In this document: positions 8,763 through 20,739 of the stretch, one piece after another | How positions within the stretch are numbered: the stretch's first letter is position 1 | Layout: every line of letters begins with the position of its first letter | From: Saccharomyces paradoxus | Taxonomy: Eukaryota > Ascomycota > Saccharomycetes > Saccharomycetales > Saccharomycetaceae | DNA length: 64,000 nucleotides | Direction of reading: 5' to 3' | Assembly (NCBI RefSeq): GCF_002079055.1 | Contig: NC_047487.1 | Location: 171,666-235,665 of the forward strand | Made by a program: the position numbers and the translations under genes | The notes under the pieces: model-generated | Seen by the model: the letters and a program-made list of their open reading frames with translations, nothing else | Told to the model about the DNA's origin: nothing | Database searches by the model: none

Positions 8763-10841
8763 ATGCCAAACTTAAAGAGACTACCTGTTCCGCCACTACA
8801 GGACACCCTTAATCGCTACCTGGCACGCGTGGAACCACTGCAGGACGAGCGCCAAAACCGCCGTACGCGCCGCACCGTGCTCTCCGCAGAAAACCTGGAC
8901 GCACTGAACACGCTGCACGAGCGGCTGCTAGAATACGACACACGGCTCGCTGCAAACAACCCAGAGTCCTCATACATCGAACAGTTCTGGTATGATGCAT
9001 ACCTGCTGTATGATGCAACCGTCGTTCTTAACGTCAACCCCTACTTCCAGCTGCAGGACGACCCAACCATCAAAGACACTCCAGAGACCGCGGCACAAGG
9101 CCCCTATGGCGCACACACAGTGCAAGTACGTCGTGCTGCACGACTCACCACTTCGATCCTCAAATTCATTCGCCAGATCCGCCATGGCACGCTCCGCGCG
9201 GACACCGTGCGCGGCAAAACACCCTTGTCGATGGACCAGTATGAGCGGCTATTCGGCTCCAGTAGAATCCCTCCGGGTCCCGGCGAGCCCTCTTGCCACT
9301 TGCAAACAGACGCCACATCACATCACGTGGTGGCAATGTATCGTGGTCAGTTCTACTGGTTCGACGTGTTGGACACGCGCAACGAGCCCATCTTTGCCAC
9401 CCCAGAACAGCTGGAGTGGAACCTTTATTCGATCATCATGGACGCGGAATCCGCTGGAAGCGGATCCGCGCCCTTTGGTGTGTTCACTACAGAGTCGCGT
9501 CGTGTATGGTCCAACATCAGAGACTATCTGTTCCATGCCGAGGACTGTACCAACTGGCGCAATCTCAAGCTGATCGACTCCGCGTTGTTCGTGGTCTGTC
9601 TCGACGACGTGGCTTTTGCCGCGGACCAACAGGACGAGCTCACGCGTTCGATGCTGTGCGGGACTTCCAACATCAATCTCGATCCGCGCCAACACCAGCC
9701 ACCATTGAACGTGCAAACGGGTACCTGTCTCAACCGCTGGTACGACAAGTTACAACTGATCGTGACCAAGAACGGTAAGGCGGGCATCAACTTCGAACAC
9801 ACCGGTGTAGATGGCCACACCGTGCTCCGGCTCGCTACAGACATCTACACAGATTCGATCTTGAGCTTCGCACGCGGCGTAACCAAGAACGTCGTCGACA
9901 TCTTTAGCGACGACAACAACAACAACAACAACAACGATAACAAACTATCGTCCCTCGCTTCGGCGGCTCACTCCGCCAACTTGATCACTATCCCTCGTAA
10001 ACTGGAATGGCGCACCGACAATTTTTTGCAATCTTCGTTGCACTTTGCCGAGACGCGCATCTCGGACTTGATCTCGCAATACGAGTTTGTCAATCTTGAC
10101 TTCTCCAACTACGGTGCCTCCCACATCAAGACACTGTTCAAATGCTCCCCAGACGCCTTCGTGCAGCAAGTGTTCCAAGTCGCGTATTTCGCGCTTTACG
10201 GCCGCTTTGAGACCGTATACGAGCCCGCCATGACCAAAGCGTTCCAAAACGGCCGTACAGAGGCAATCCGCTCTGTCACAGAGCAATCCAAGCTCTTTGT
10301 CAAGTCGCTGCTGGACCAGGATGCCTCGGACGCCTCCAAAATTCAGCTCTTACACGACGCCTGCACGGCGCACTCGCAAATCACCAGGGAGTGCTCGCAG
10401 GGTCTGGGCCAGGATCGTCACTTGTATGCGCTTTACTGTATCTGGAATCAGTGGTACAAGGACAAGGCGGACCTCCCACCCATCTTCCAGGACAAATCCT
10501 GGACTACCATGCAGAACAACGTCTTAAGTACCTCCAACTGCGGTAACCCCTGCCTCAAAAGTTTCGGGTTCGGACCCGTCACCGCCAACGGCTTCGGCAT
10601 CGGCTACATCATCAGAGACCACTCCATCTCCGTGGTCGTGTCTTCAAGGCATCGCCAGACGGCTCGGTTTGCCTCGCTCATGGAAAAGTCGCTGCTTGAG
10701 ATCGACCGGATCTTCAAGCGCCAACAAGCCCGCGCAGCAAAACCTGTTGCCAGGGCCACGGCTGGTGCCAACACCAAATCGGAAGACATGAAGTACTTGT
10801 TGTCCGGCTATGATTACTTTGATGTGAGCGTCTCGGGTTGA
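8763..10841 (+). CDS. YAT1: Carnitine O-acetyltransferase
   Basis: A 692-residue member of the choline/carnitine acyltransferase family, matching in length and sequence the outer-mitochondrial carnitine acetyltransferase Yat1. It transfers acetyl groups between CoA and carnitine so that acetyl units can enter mitochondria during growth on ethanol or acetate. Visible features: the N-terminal family signature LKRLPVPPLQDTLNRYL; the catalytic histidine block INFEHTGVDGH with His346; and a C-terminal FGFGPVTANGFGIGYII block. An insertion of about eight asparagines near residue 385 is a low-complexity loop. There is no C-terminal peroxisomal SKL-type signal, as expected for Yat1 rather than Cat2. 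Base composition is richer in G+C than the flanking subtelomeric DNA. It lies between the DUP240 array and SWH1, as in S. cerevisiae. Confidence 0.96.
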   Translation: MPNLKRLPVPPLQDTLNRYLARVEPLQDERQNRRTRRTVLSAENLDALNTLHERLLEYDTRLAANNPESSYIEQFWYDAYLLYDATVVLNVNPYFQLQDDPTIKDTPETAAQGPYGAHTVQVRRAARLTTSILKFIRQIRHGTLRADTVRGKTPLSMDQYERLFGSSRIPPGPGEPSCHLQTDATSHHVVAMYRGQFYWFDVLDTRNEPIFATPEQLEWNLYSIIMDAESAGSGSAPFGVFTTESRRVWSNIRDYLFHAEDCTNWRNLKLIDSALFVVCLDDVAFAADQQDELTRSMLCGTSNINLDPRQHQPPLNVQTGTCLNRWYDKLQLIVTKNGKAGINFEHTGVDGHTVLRLATDIYTDSILSFARGVTKNVVDIFSDDNNNNNNNDNKLSSLASAAHSANLITIPRKLEWRTDNFLQSSLHFAETRISDLISQYEFVNLDFSNYGASHIKTLFKCSPDAFVQQVFQVAYFALYGRFETVYEPAMTKAFQNGRTEAIRSVTEQSKLFVKSLLDQDASDASKIQLLHDACTAHSQITRECSQGLGQDRHLYALYCIWNQWYKDKADLPPIFQDKSWTTMQNNVLSTSNCGNPCLKSFGFGPVTANGFGIGYIIRDHSISVVVSSRHRQTARFASLMEKSLLEIDRIFKRQQARAAKPVARATAGANTKSEDMKYLLSGYDYFDVSVSG

Positions 10842-11208
10842 TTTTATGGTGCATTTTGCGTATCGGTTAAAATACTACTATTACTACTATTACTACTATT
10901 TTTTTTACTACTATTAAATACTATTCATATACTAAAAAAAAAAGCGGAAAAATCTTTAGAAGAGACTAGCATTGGCTATTATAAACACAGCGACTGTAAT
11001 TTAGCCTCACCTATCGTTTGCATTCTCTTTCGCTCGCCGAGCGAACGTGTACCAAAAAAGGAAAGGGAAAAAAAAGAAATAAAAGGAAAAGGAAACTCAA
11101 AACTTGAATAAATAGAAGCAATCAAACTAAACTTAACTAAACTAAAAAAAATAAATAAATAAATAAATAAATAAACATCAAAGTACGCCCCTCGCCGCTC
11201 CACGCACT
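10842..11208. repeat. YAT1-SWH1 intergenic region with simple repeats
   Basis: No gene. It contains a (TAC)n-like tract at about 10873-10905 and an (AAAT)n microsatellite at about 11148-11175 just upstream of the SWH1 start. Neither repeat suggests coding sequence. Confidence 0.7.
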
Positions 11209-14200
11209 ATGGAACAACCCGATCTATCATCCGTGGTCATAAGCAAGCCGCTGCTGAAGTTGAAACTTCTCGACGCCCTACGCCAGGGAAGTTTCGCAAA
11301 CTTGAAAGATCTCCTACAGAAACAATTCCAGCCGCTAGACGACCCAAACGTCCAACAAGTGCTCCATCTCATGCTCCACTACGCCGTGCAGGTTGCCCCC
11401 ATGGCAGTGATAAAGGATATCGTCCACCATTGGATCACCGCCACCGGTGCCACTTTTTTAAACATCCATCTTGATCTAAACGAACAGGACTCCAACGGCA
11501 ACACCCCATTGCACATCGCCGCCTACCAGTCCCGCGGTGACATAGTAGCTTTCCTCTTGGACCAGGCCACCATCAACGACTGCGTGCTCAACCACTCTCA
11601 CTTACAGGCCATCGAAATGTGCAAGAACCTAAACATCGCGCAGATGATGCAGGTGAAACGCTCCACATACGTCGCGGAGACCGCCCAGGAATTCAGAACA
11701 GCCTTTAACAACAGGGACTTCGGCCACCTAGAATCCATCCTCTCCAGCCCTCGAAACGCAGAACTGCTCGACATCAACGGCATGGACCCAGAGACCGGCG
11801 ATACCGTCCTGCACGAATTCGTTAAGAAAAGAGACGTCATCATGTGCCGCTGGCTGCTTGAACACGGCGCAGACCCCTTCAAGAGAGACCGGAAGGGAAA
11901 ACTGCCCATCGAACTCGTCAGGAAAGTCAACGAAAACGACACCGCCACAAACACCAAGATCGCTATCGATATCGAACTGAAAAAACTATTGGAGAGGGCC
12001 ACCAGGGAACAAAGCGTCATCGACGTCACAAACAACAACTTGCACGAGGCCCCTACTTACAAGGGCTACTTGAAAAAATGGACCAACTTCGCTCAAGGCT
12101 ACAAACTGCGTTGGTTCATCCTTAGTAGCGATGGCAAACTGTCGTACTACATCGATCAGGCTGACACTAAGAACGCGTGTAGGGGCTCATTGAATATGTC
12201 TTCGTGCTCCTTGCATTTGGATTCGTCTGAAAAATTGAAGTTCGAAATTATCGGCGGTAACAACGGCGTCATCAGGTGGCATTTAAAGGGGAACCATCCT
12301 ATCGAGACAAACAGGTGGGTCTGGGCCATCCAGGGCGCCATAAGATACGCAAAGGACAGAGAGATTCTGCTGCACAATGGCAGCTACTCGCCATCTTTGG
12401 CCTTAAGCCATGGCTTGTCACCCAAAATGTCCAATAAAGAAAACTTGCATGCAACTTCAAAACGGTTAACCAAGAGCCCGTACCTGTCTAAATCCACACT
12501 GACACAAAACGTTCAAGGGGGTGTCGATGATAACGATAATGACGATGACAATGCTGACAACAACAACAATAATAATAATGATAATGATGACGATGATGAT
12601 GATGATGATGAAAATAGACCCCTCATAGAACCATTGCCGCTGATTTCATCTAGAAGCCAAAGCTTAAGCGAGATCGCTTCCGGTTCACACTCTAGGAAGT
12701 CCGCAGTTTCGTCTACGAGGGCCGGTATACCATCGGATGACGAGCGTTACTCTGACGACGATTCTGATGACGACGGTAATTCCTCTTACACAGTGGAGAA
12801 CGGCGGTGAAGGTGATGGCGATGAAGATCTGAACGCCATTTATGGTCCGTACATTCAAAAACTACATATGCTACAAAGATCTATTTCCATTGAGTTGGCA
12901 TCGTTGAACGAACTACTGCAAGATAAACAACAACACGATGAATACTGGAACACGGTAAATACTTCTATTGAAACCGTCAGCGAATATTTCGACAAATTAA
13001 ATCGTTTGACCTCTCAAAGGGAAAAGAGAATGATTGCCCAAATGACCAAGCAGCGTGATGTTAACAATGTTTGGATCCAATCCGTGAAAGATCTGGAAAT
13101 GGAATTGGTTGACAAAGACGAAAAATTGGTTGCCTTGGATAAAGAACGGAAGAATCTGAAAAAAATGCTGCAAAAAAAATTGAACAATCAACCACCTGTT
13201 GAAACGGAGGCCAACGAAGATTCTGATGATGCGAACTCAATGATAAAAGGATCTCAAGAGTCAACAAATACCCTTGAGGAAATCGTAAAATTTATCGAGA
13301 ACACAAAGGAAAGTGATGAGGATTCAGACGCGGACGAGTTCTTCGACGCAGAAGAAGCAGCCTCCGAAGAAAAGGCCAATGATTCGGAAAACTTACCCAC
13401 AGATAAAAAGACCCCAGCTGATGAGACACCACAAGAAGAAGCCACAGAAGACGAGAGCCTTCTTGTGATCAGTTCCCCACAGGTAGAAAAGAAGAACCAA
13501 CTATTAAAAGAGGAATCGTTTGTCGGGTATGAAGATCCAGTGAGAACCAGACTGGCTTTGGACGAAGATAACCGTCCCAAGATTGGTCTTTGGTCCGTTT
13601 TAAAGTCTATGGTCGGTCAAGACCTAACGAAATTGACTCTACCAGTATCGTTCAATGAACCAACATCCCTACTACAGAGAGTTTCCGAGGATATCGAATA
13701 TTCTCATATCCTTGATCAAGCTGCCACTTTTGAAGACTCATCTTTAAGAATGCTATATGTAGCTGCCTTCACTGCGTCAATGTACGCATCTACAACTAAC
13801 AGGGTCTCTAAACCATTTAATCCCTTACTCGGTGAAACTTTTGAATATGCCAGGCCTGATGGCCAATATCGATTCTTCACCGAACAAGTTTCTCACCACC
13901 CACCTATCTCTGCTACTTGGACAGAATCACCTAAATGGGATTTCTACGGTGAATGCAATGTTGATTCGTCATTCAATGGACGCACATTTGCTGTACAGCA
14001 TTTGGGATTGTGGTACATTACTATTCGTCCCGATCATAATAGAGGTGTTTCCGAGGAAACTTACTCCTGGAAAAAACCAAATAACACTGTTATCGGTATT
14101 TTAATGGGGAAACCACAAGTTGACAACAGCGGGGACGTCAAAGTCACAAACCATACCACGGGCGATTATTGTATGTTACATTATAAAGCCCATGGTTGGA

Positions 14201-14757
14201 CCTCAGCCGGTGCATATGAAGTTAGAGGTGAAGTATTTAATAAAAATGATGAAAAATTATGGGTTCTTGGTGGACATTGGAATGATTCCATCTACGGGAA
14301 AAAAGTGACTGCCATAGGTGGGGAATTGACCTTGGACAGAATAAAGACGGCAAATTCTGCCACAGGAGGACCAAAATTAGATGGGTCTAAGTTTTTAATA
14401 TGGAAAGCGAACGAAAGGCCTTCAGTGCCATTTAATCTAACATCATTTGCATTGACTTTGAATTCTTTACCACCTCACTTGGTGCCATATTTAGCGCCCA
14501 CGGATAGTCGTCTAAGGCCTGATCAAAGAGCTATGGAAAACGGTGAATACGATAAAGCTGCCGAGGAAAAGCATCGTGTTGAAGTCAAGCAAAGGGCAGC
14601 AAAAAAAGAAAGGGAACAAAGGGGAGAGGAATACAGACCAAAATGGTTTGTTCAAGAGGAACACCCCGTTACCAAGAGTCTATACTGGAAATTCAATGGT
14701 GAGTACTGGACCAAAAGAAAAAATCATGACTTTAAAGATTGTGCTGATATTTTCTAA
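11209..14757 (+). CDS. SWH1: Oxysterol-binding protein Osh1/Swh1
   Basis: Full-length 1182-residue member of the OSBP-related family. Order of parts: ankyrin repeats (about residues 50-130 and 175-245, with GNTPLHIAA and GDTVLHEF); a PH domain (about 281-382, YKGYLKKWTNFAQGYKLRWF to WVWAIQGAIRYA); an Asp/Asn-rich linker at about 440-466; a predicted coiled coil (about 600-665); an FFAT motif EFFDAEE at 710-716, which binds the ER VAP protein Scs2; and a sterol/PI4P-binding domain with the family fingerprint EQVSHHPPIS at 892-901. Osh1 works at the nucleus-vacuole junction and late Golgi, exchanging sterol and PI4P. The start gives the known N-terminus (MEQPDLSS). A decayed copy of its 3' end lies at about 21.9-22.5 kb. 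Confidence 0.97.
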   Translation: MEQPDLSSVVISKPLLKLKLLDALRQGSFANLKDLLQKQFQPLDDPNVQQVLHLMLHYAVQVAPMAVIKDIVHHWITATGATFLNIHLDLNEQDSNGNTPLHIAAYQSRGDIVAFLLDQATINDCVLNHSHLQAIEMCKNLNIAQMMQVKRSTYVAETAQEFRTAFNNRDFGHLESILSSPRNAELLDINGMDPETGDTVLHEFVKKRDVIMCRWLLEHGADPFKRDRKGKLPIELVRKVNENDTATNTKIAIDIELKKLLERATREQSVIDVTNNNLHEAPTYKGYLKKWTNFAQGYKLRWFILSSDGKLSYYIDQADTKNACRGSLNMSSCSLHLDSSEKLKFEIIGGNNGVIRWHLKGNHPIETNRWVWAIQGAIRYAKDREILLHNGSYSPSLALSHGLSPKMSNKENLHATSKRLTKSPYLSKSTLTQNVQGGVDDNDNDDDNADNNNNNNNDNDDDDDDDDENRPLIEPLPLISSRSQSLSEIASGSHSRKSAVSSTRAGIPSDDERYSDDDSDDDGNSSYTVENGGEGDGDEDLNAIYGPYIQKLHMLQRSISIELASLNELLQDKQQHDEYWNTVNTSIETVSEYFDKLNRLTSQREKRMIAQMTKQRDVNNVWIQSVKDLEMELVDKDEKLVALDKERKNLKKMLQKKLNNQPPVETEANEDSDDANSMIKGSQESTNTLEEIVKFIENTKESDEDSDADEFFDAEEAASEEKANDSENLPTDKKTPADETPQEEATEDESLLVISSPQVEKKNQLLKEESFVGYEDPVRTRLALDEDNRPKIGLWSVLKSMVGQDLTKLTLPVSFNEPTSLLQRVSEDIEYSHILDQAATFEDSSLRMLYVAAFTASMYASTTNRVSKPFNPLLGETFEYARPDGQYRFFTEQVSHHPPISATWTESPKWDFYGECNVDSSFNGRTFAVQHLGLWYITIRPDHNRGVSEETYSWKKPNNTVIGILMGKPQVDNSGDVKVTNHTTGDYCMLHYKAHGWTSAGAYEVRGEVFNKNDEKLWVLGGHWNDSIYGKKVTAIGGELTLDRIKTANSATGGPKLDGSKFLIWKANERPSVPFNLTSFALTLNSLPPHLVPYLAPTDSRLRPDQRAMENGEYDKAAEEKHRVEVKQRAAKKEREQRGEEYRPKWFVQEEHPVTKSLYWKFNGEYWTKRKNHDFKDCADIF

Positions 14758-16000
14758 GTTGTACATGTAGTCGCAACAACACTCAATCATGTGCGTCCAT
14801 TGAAAATGCCGGTACAGCGAAATAAAAGGGGATAGGACCTATTTAATTATATAGTATGACTTATTTATAATTTCTAGAGGCATCAATATATCATATTTCA
14901 CAGGCTGCGGTTCATGCTCTGTGATTCACAGGCCTTTTTTTTAAAAAAATAAAGATTAACTAAATATGATAGAAACATATTAATTAGGAGCGGTGATTAA
15001 AATTGAAGCCGCGTCTTTCATAAATGTTCACCAACCAAAATGTATTATTGTAACAAGGAATCCCTATCGATCCAAAGTTGATCCCAAACAAATCAAGTGT
15101 TAGCAGAAATCGAGATACCACCGATTAAAGGAGGCGGGAAGGGTTTTAAAAGGAAATTTATACTTAATTTACCATTGTAGGAAACCGCAGAATTAGTAAA
15201 GAAAAATTAAGATTATGGCTTGCTACATTCATAACAGTTGACCTTTCTATTATCATAGTATATTAAGTTCAGGAAGGAAAGAAAATTTTCAGTATACCTC
15301 CAACATGAGTTTTTGTTTATAAACGCCCCATTATTCTGGGATATAGACTAAACTTTAAATATTCAGTCATATGTAAAAATTCCCAACACTTAAAACACAA
15401 TTTGCTAAAATGGTCGATCTTAGTTAAGATTCTATTCGAATTTAAAATCATCTTTTGAAAAATAAATTTGATGTCAGTAAAGACATGAAGTAAATATTTT
15501 TTTGAGTAAGTTAGTTGTCACAGTTTAGCAAAAAATTTAGTGCTTTCCTGCGTAGTTCACGACGGGCCTCAAACTATGGAAACGTCGATAAGCAATTCAC
15601 TGTCCTTTCTAGCCAGAAGAATAAGAATTAATGAAACCTACTAATTTAAGTAAACTATATAACTTAGGGATCATACTCCCATAATTGACATGGGTTGAAA
15701 ACTCACGATTCAAATGTTTTTAGAACCCCTTGCTCATTCAGTCACGGTGCCGAAAGAACATATGAAGCTATACTTTGCAGCGGAAAAGATAATATCCGTT
15801 ATCCCCAGCCATAACTCTTAATAAATAAACCAATTTCTAAATCGTTATGTTTTTCGTAAACACTACGAAACTAAATATCAAACCGAAAAGTCTTTGTTGA
15901 TAAAAATATAAATACGGTATCTTATCCCGATAATTCTATTTGCAAACGCTGTCTTCAGTCACATCTGAAATGCCAGGTGATTAAACGACTCAGTACCACA
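14758..16000. other. Intergenic, no gene seen
   Basis: AT-rich DNA downstream of SWH1. I recognise no coding sequence or RNA gene here. Confidence 0.6.
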
Positions 16001-17340
16001 CATGTTCCGTAACATTTGGCCCTTCGTATACGGAATATTGGACGATGGGAAGAAAAAACATCTCTATAATCCACTTTTGTTAGTAAAAGAGTGCATGCAC
16101 CTCTACTCCCTGTCAACCAACGACCTTGATTGTGAGAAAAATCAAGGTAAGGAGAACAACTCGAAGCAATTGTTCGTTACGACATATTACTCAAACCAGT
16201 TTACCTGCGACTACAGGTGAGTATGCATCTTTTAGGAGCGCAACCATACCCAAAATTGTTTTCCGAAACTAATCTGTAAAGTATGCGTGGAAAAAATAGT
16301 TTACCACCGCAATTTCTGGCAAGGTTGAAATATTACAGAAACGAAAGCATTCTACTTAATCATGCTTTCTACGAATCAAGGCAATGTTCCTCCCAGCCCT
16401 CGGCTCTTTCTTGTTCCGGAAAGGATCTTCAAATCCGCTTCCATTCAAGCAACCTTTGCTACGGCTTCTTCTGACATAATTGGTTTTTCTGCGAACGCTT
16501 CTAAACGCCAAAAAGTTTATTTTTTTTGGAAAGTTTATTTTTAAATAAAGTTCGGAAGAATTTTTTTTTCTGCAGATTTTCATGCAGCATCGAACTCCTA
16601 GACGCCATCAGATTATTTGTCATCGCATCCCAAATTCCTTTTTCTCTTTTATTTCAAACATACCGATAAAGGTAAGCTGCAACACCACGAACAATCTACG
16701 TATGATGATGCAGTAGGAGTAATCATGCTCCCCTTAAATTCGTAAAACTCTTCTGATTAATCTTCTACCCGCGTTTGAAAGTTCGCAGGTTCTATTCTTC
16801 TTCGCTTCCTTTATTTCGAAAAAGGTAAATACCAATTATGTGAATTAGATATTGGATCAGATATTAGGAGTAATGCATATGCATAATTAAAAACTACGTC
16901 AAAAAAGAAGGATGTATCAAATACGTTCGGTAGGATCGTTCAGCTGTACTGCAAAGTTTTGACTCTGCTCGGAACATTATGCTTGCTTTCCTATTTATTC
17001 TGGTTTTGACTTGTTGAGTCCGAAAAATCGTTCCCAGGTAGAGTAGAAAATATCTAATTAGAGCTTTTCCAACAAAAAAGGTAAATAAACTTGACAGCAG
17101 GAAAAACTCACCGAACTCAGTTTTCTACCACTATTCCATCCCGCCTTTTATCAAACACTCGAGCGTTGCGTAAAGGTTTACCAAAAAAAAGCATGGCTCT
17201 TATTATGAGAGCAAATATTCTCTTGAAAGCTCTTTAATCTTAGTCATATGATCGAGGGATATTAGGCCAAAATAATGAATCTTCATCATTATGTATTATT
17301 GACAGTAATAACCTTTGTGACGCTGCTTAGAGTGACCTTA
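16000..17340 (+). repeat. FLO-upstream module, copy A
   Basis: Diverged copy of a block that recurs upstream of every FLO copy in the window. Its clearest parts are the stretch at 16367-16490 (shared nearly base for base with 21170-21300 and more loosely with 42213-42330), the segment at about 16510-16600 (an AAAAGTTTATTTT element, then TTCTGCAGATTTTCATGCAGC and TCGAACTCCTAGA), and 17030-17200, which resembles 35390-35560. It carries no long open frame and is followed by a FLO relic. Confidence 0.7.
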
Positions 17341-17870
17341 AGAAATACGCAAACGTGTCTTCCTGCAGGTCAAAGGAAGCAGGGACGAATACCAATTTTT
17401 ATCCGTACTCGTTAAAAGATTCATCCACGTAATCAGATCTAGCATACGAAAACAATAAACACGCTAAAAAGAAAAAAACTTCGCAACCTCTATGACATCT
17501 CCTAACTTTACAGTCAGTAGCGTCAAGCCATCAGATTAATAATTTCCAAAAAAGCGCTGCGTTGTGCGATGAACTTCCAATCAGTGTTACATTGCCGGAT
17601 TGTAGTGCTGTTATGATGGCTTTGGGATAATGTTTCGTTTTTTCGATGATGGTTCAAACTGGGTCTATTAGGTTGTTCCAGCCCGTCCGAAATATACTGT
17701 TTCAGGAATAATGAACTACAACGATCTTACCTATGAATCAGCTCGTTCATCAACACATGCTCCGAGACATCCATTATCACCAAGATCTAATGGATTACCA
17801 ACTAATCAGGCTGGCAAGACCATAGCCGGTGTCGGCCTCATCAAGCGCACTAGCTGCTGTCATTATCTCT
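17340..17870 (+). pseudogene. Decayed flocculin (FLO) relic A
   Basis: Bases 17345-17430 align with the start of the FLO1 PA14 domain (FLO1 26410-26500): TGYLPAGQ-like codons, then a frameshift over the [11 protein letters not shown] region. Bases 17574-17690 align with the end of that domain (FLO1 27027-27125: [10 protein letters not shown], then the SFDDD region). The middle of the domain, roughly 500 bases, is missing. Further on, an ACCAACTAATCAG-like stretch near 17795-17815 may be a leftover repeat unit. There are many stops and shifts. This is an old FLO gene in the same orientation as FLO1. Confidence 0.72.
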
Positions 17871-20600
17871 ACATTGTCTTCTATTACATTCACCACTCCC
17901 TTGTACCTCAGCAATAAAACGTCCTTTAGGTCGTTCCACAGCTAGCCTGAGGCTCAGTAAATGATAACGCCTTCATTCTCCAGTAAGGCTAGTTCCGCTC
18001 TTTTTGAGTCATATATAACTTCATTTGGGAAAAATACCAATTCTAACACAAAATTCGTTACAAAACAATAAACGTAATACGAAAAGATCGCCTACCAATA
18101 AAATTGTAAAAGGAAGAGTACCTTCCCATTTCTTTTCCGAAACAAAAGTGTTATAGCGGACTGTTTCTGACTTAATTATATAACAATCATATATTATGGA
18201 TCGACAATCCCTCCTAATTAAAAGTACATACGATCAAATGTTAAATGGGGATAAATGAGTAGGATTAGGCAAGGGTTTACCAAGTGATCAACACTACTAA
18301 TAGACACATCTTTATCCTAGTATCTAAATGGATAATGTGAAAAAGAATATATATTCGATTATTGGTAATCCTGTTTTGCTAATTCCTAGCTGAAGAATCA
18401 AAATAAAACATCTGCATTCTTGGGAGATACAGCTATCCAGGGCTTCGGATATCGAACGAAACCACTACTTGTACAATCCAGTAAATAGGCAGATGTTTAT
18501 TCCAGGCTTATATCATTGTCCCGTCGCAGGTTATGGATATGGCTACAAAAGTGAATAGCTACTAAGAAAACACAGTTTCAAGAATAGTTGTGGAAAATAG
18601 GATCAGTCGTGCATAAAGCCCAGTTTTGTCAAGGGCTAAAATTTCCGTTTGATTAAGCCCGACATTTCCATGCGGTATGAACAAGGATATCCTATGAAAA
18701 ATGGGGTTACAATTGGGTAATACACCAATCGTAAACTGCCATTGTACGACCTGTACCAGGCCGTACTTATGATGTTATATCATAGCGGCTTTTTCATGAA
18801 TTTTTTGATGAAGCTTACATCCTTTTACCACATCAAGGGAAGATCCTAGCGGTGCTTTTTGACTTTTTGCGTTTGCAAGGACTTAAGTTCTTTTTTTGCG
18901 AAGAGAACTTGATCTTGAGGGTAATTTGGTGTAAGATCTAATAGGAAGACGCATGCTATGTCTGAAAGGAATCATGCCATCATTTCGACCTGATCCCCAG
19001 CAATGGACTCCGTAAGTAATTACAGAAATTATGGCTCGTAAAACTTCTTTTTTTTATGTTCCTGGCAATCCTCGATATCCTCTCCAACCAAAACTATTGA
19101 ATCCGCTTCTGACCTTTTTAAATACCTGACATTTTTTTTTCTTCTTCACCTTTTCTGCTTTTTTTGTCGTGCCGTAGATTCTTTGTAAATTGAAGAAAAT
19201 TCAGTAGTCTGGTTACAGCAATAAAAAGCTGCAACCAGGTCAACAACATACATCCTAGGTGGCCTCGGTACTTCTCAAAATCTAACTTCTATTATCTTAT
19301 TTGAATTCATGTTCACTCTGCGTCCCTACCTGTACATCATTGCCAACCGACACATTAAGGTATCACAAAAGAATTCCGCAATATGCTAAGATTTTGGCCA
19401 ACATGAGTATTATACTGTTTTTCTCATTTTTTTCTCATGATAAAAAAATACAGGACATTTTCTGCTTCTAGCGCTACTTTGCTGTAGTAGTAACTTATCA
19501 AGCTCTTTTTCCCTTCTGAAATACAGCCAAGTGGACGGCATCTTTCGTGCAGAGATCTAGAAAGAATTACGTGACTTCGTCTATAGCGGCCTCTTCCACT
19601 GGCTTTGACTTATTATCAAGTGGATCCTTTGTTTTGTACGAATTGCTGTTCATTCCAGCAAGTATCAATGAGATCTTTGTAACTTTACCGTTCCACCACT
19701 AGCATGTTGCCAATAGCAACAACTTTTCTGCTGATAAGTCATTTTGCTTAACTATTTTCGCCTTAAACCCGCAGAACGATTCCAAGCTAACTCTATTGAG
19801 GGCTCTTAGTCACAACTGTTACAGAACCACTCTATGGTAACATCTTAATTCTCGAAATTTTGAATGTGCTCTTTTCTCTATTACAGTTGCGTTTGCAAAG
19901 ACCGGACAACGTTTGGTCGTATCACAATTTTCTTGGAAGTCACACTTCAGAGAAATCTGAAGATTATCCAATAGGTATCAACACCTAAAACCCAAAAAAA
20001 AGTTTAAGTCCTGCCGATAAATTAAGAAAAGAACTAGAAATAATAGCGAAAAAAGCTCCATAACCTGTATTTTATGCAAGATCAGCAACATTCAAACCAT
20101 AAGGCTGGCATAATCAATTTTAATTGAGAATTCACTTAGATTTACAAACTTTTCTATGGGATGTGGATTCTCCAGCCAACAAAGACATGCAGAAAATATT
20201 TGCTTTGTTTAATCGGTTTATACAAGCAACCGAAAACAATTACATTTCCTTAAGTAATTTAGTGCAGTTTAAATCGCCATTACGAGGCGTCCATCACCAA
20301 TCCACTGTTTGTTTCTTCCGGCTCGATGAATAAAGATCATCAATACCTAATTTCAATAAATAATAGGGAATACGCATCGCTCATCACTCATAATTGGCAT
20401 CATTTGTATGGTTGATACACCGGTCGAAATTTTTTGTGTATATCCTAGTTGTCGAGCCGTGATACCGGCTCGATAAATGCAGCATTTACAATGAAAGAAG
20501 ATTATGGCCCTGCAGGACAAGCCTACTGATCAAATTGAACACTTAAGCAGATAAGTAAATAACCGAATTGTTTAGCTATTGATGGGTTCCCTTTAGATAA
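17871..20600. repeat. Non-coding subtelomeric block, partly duplicated near 40 kb
   Basis: No gene seen. Bases about 19110-19290 (CCTGACATTTTTTTT, later TTTTTGTCGTGCCGTA, then a GCAGCAA stretch) are similar to 40180-40330. The offset of about 21.05 kb is the same as that between modules B (21.1 kb) and C (42.2 kb), so the whole interval probably descends from one duplicated segment. Confidence 0.5.
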
Positions 20601-20739
20601 CGTTGCTCATTTAACTGGGTCTATTCACTAATTGATTAGCAAGAGGTCTTTCATTGCAAAACCTAGCTTGAAGGCTTTGTTTATCATCCAGCTGTAGAGG
20701 TCAACTAATTGCAAGGCGGGATCCTCCATATATTTTCCT

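Noticed and set aside
9104-9844. Several open frames of 70-190 codons in other frames of YAT1
   Set aside because: They overlap a complete, conserved gene and reflect its higher G+C content and codon bias.
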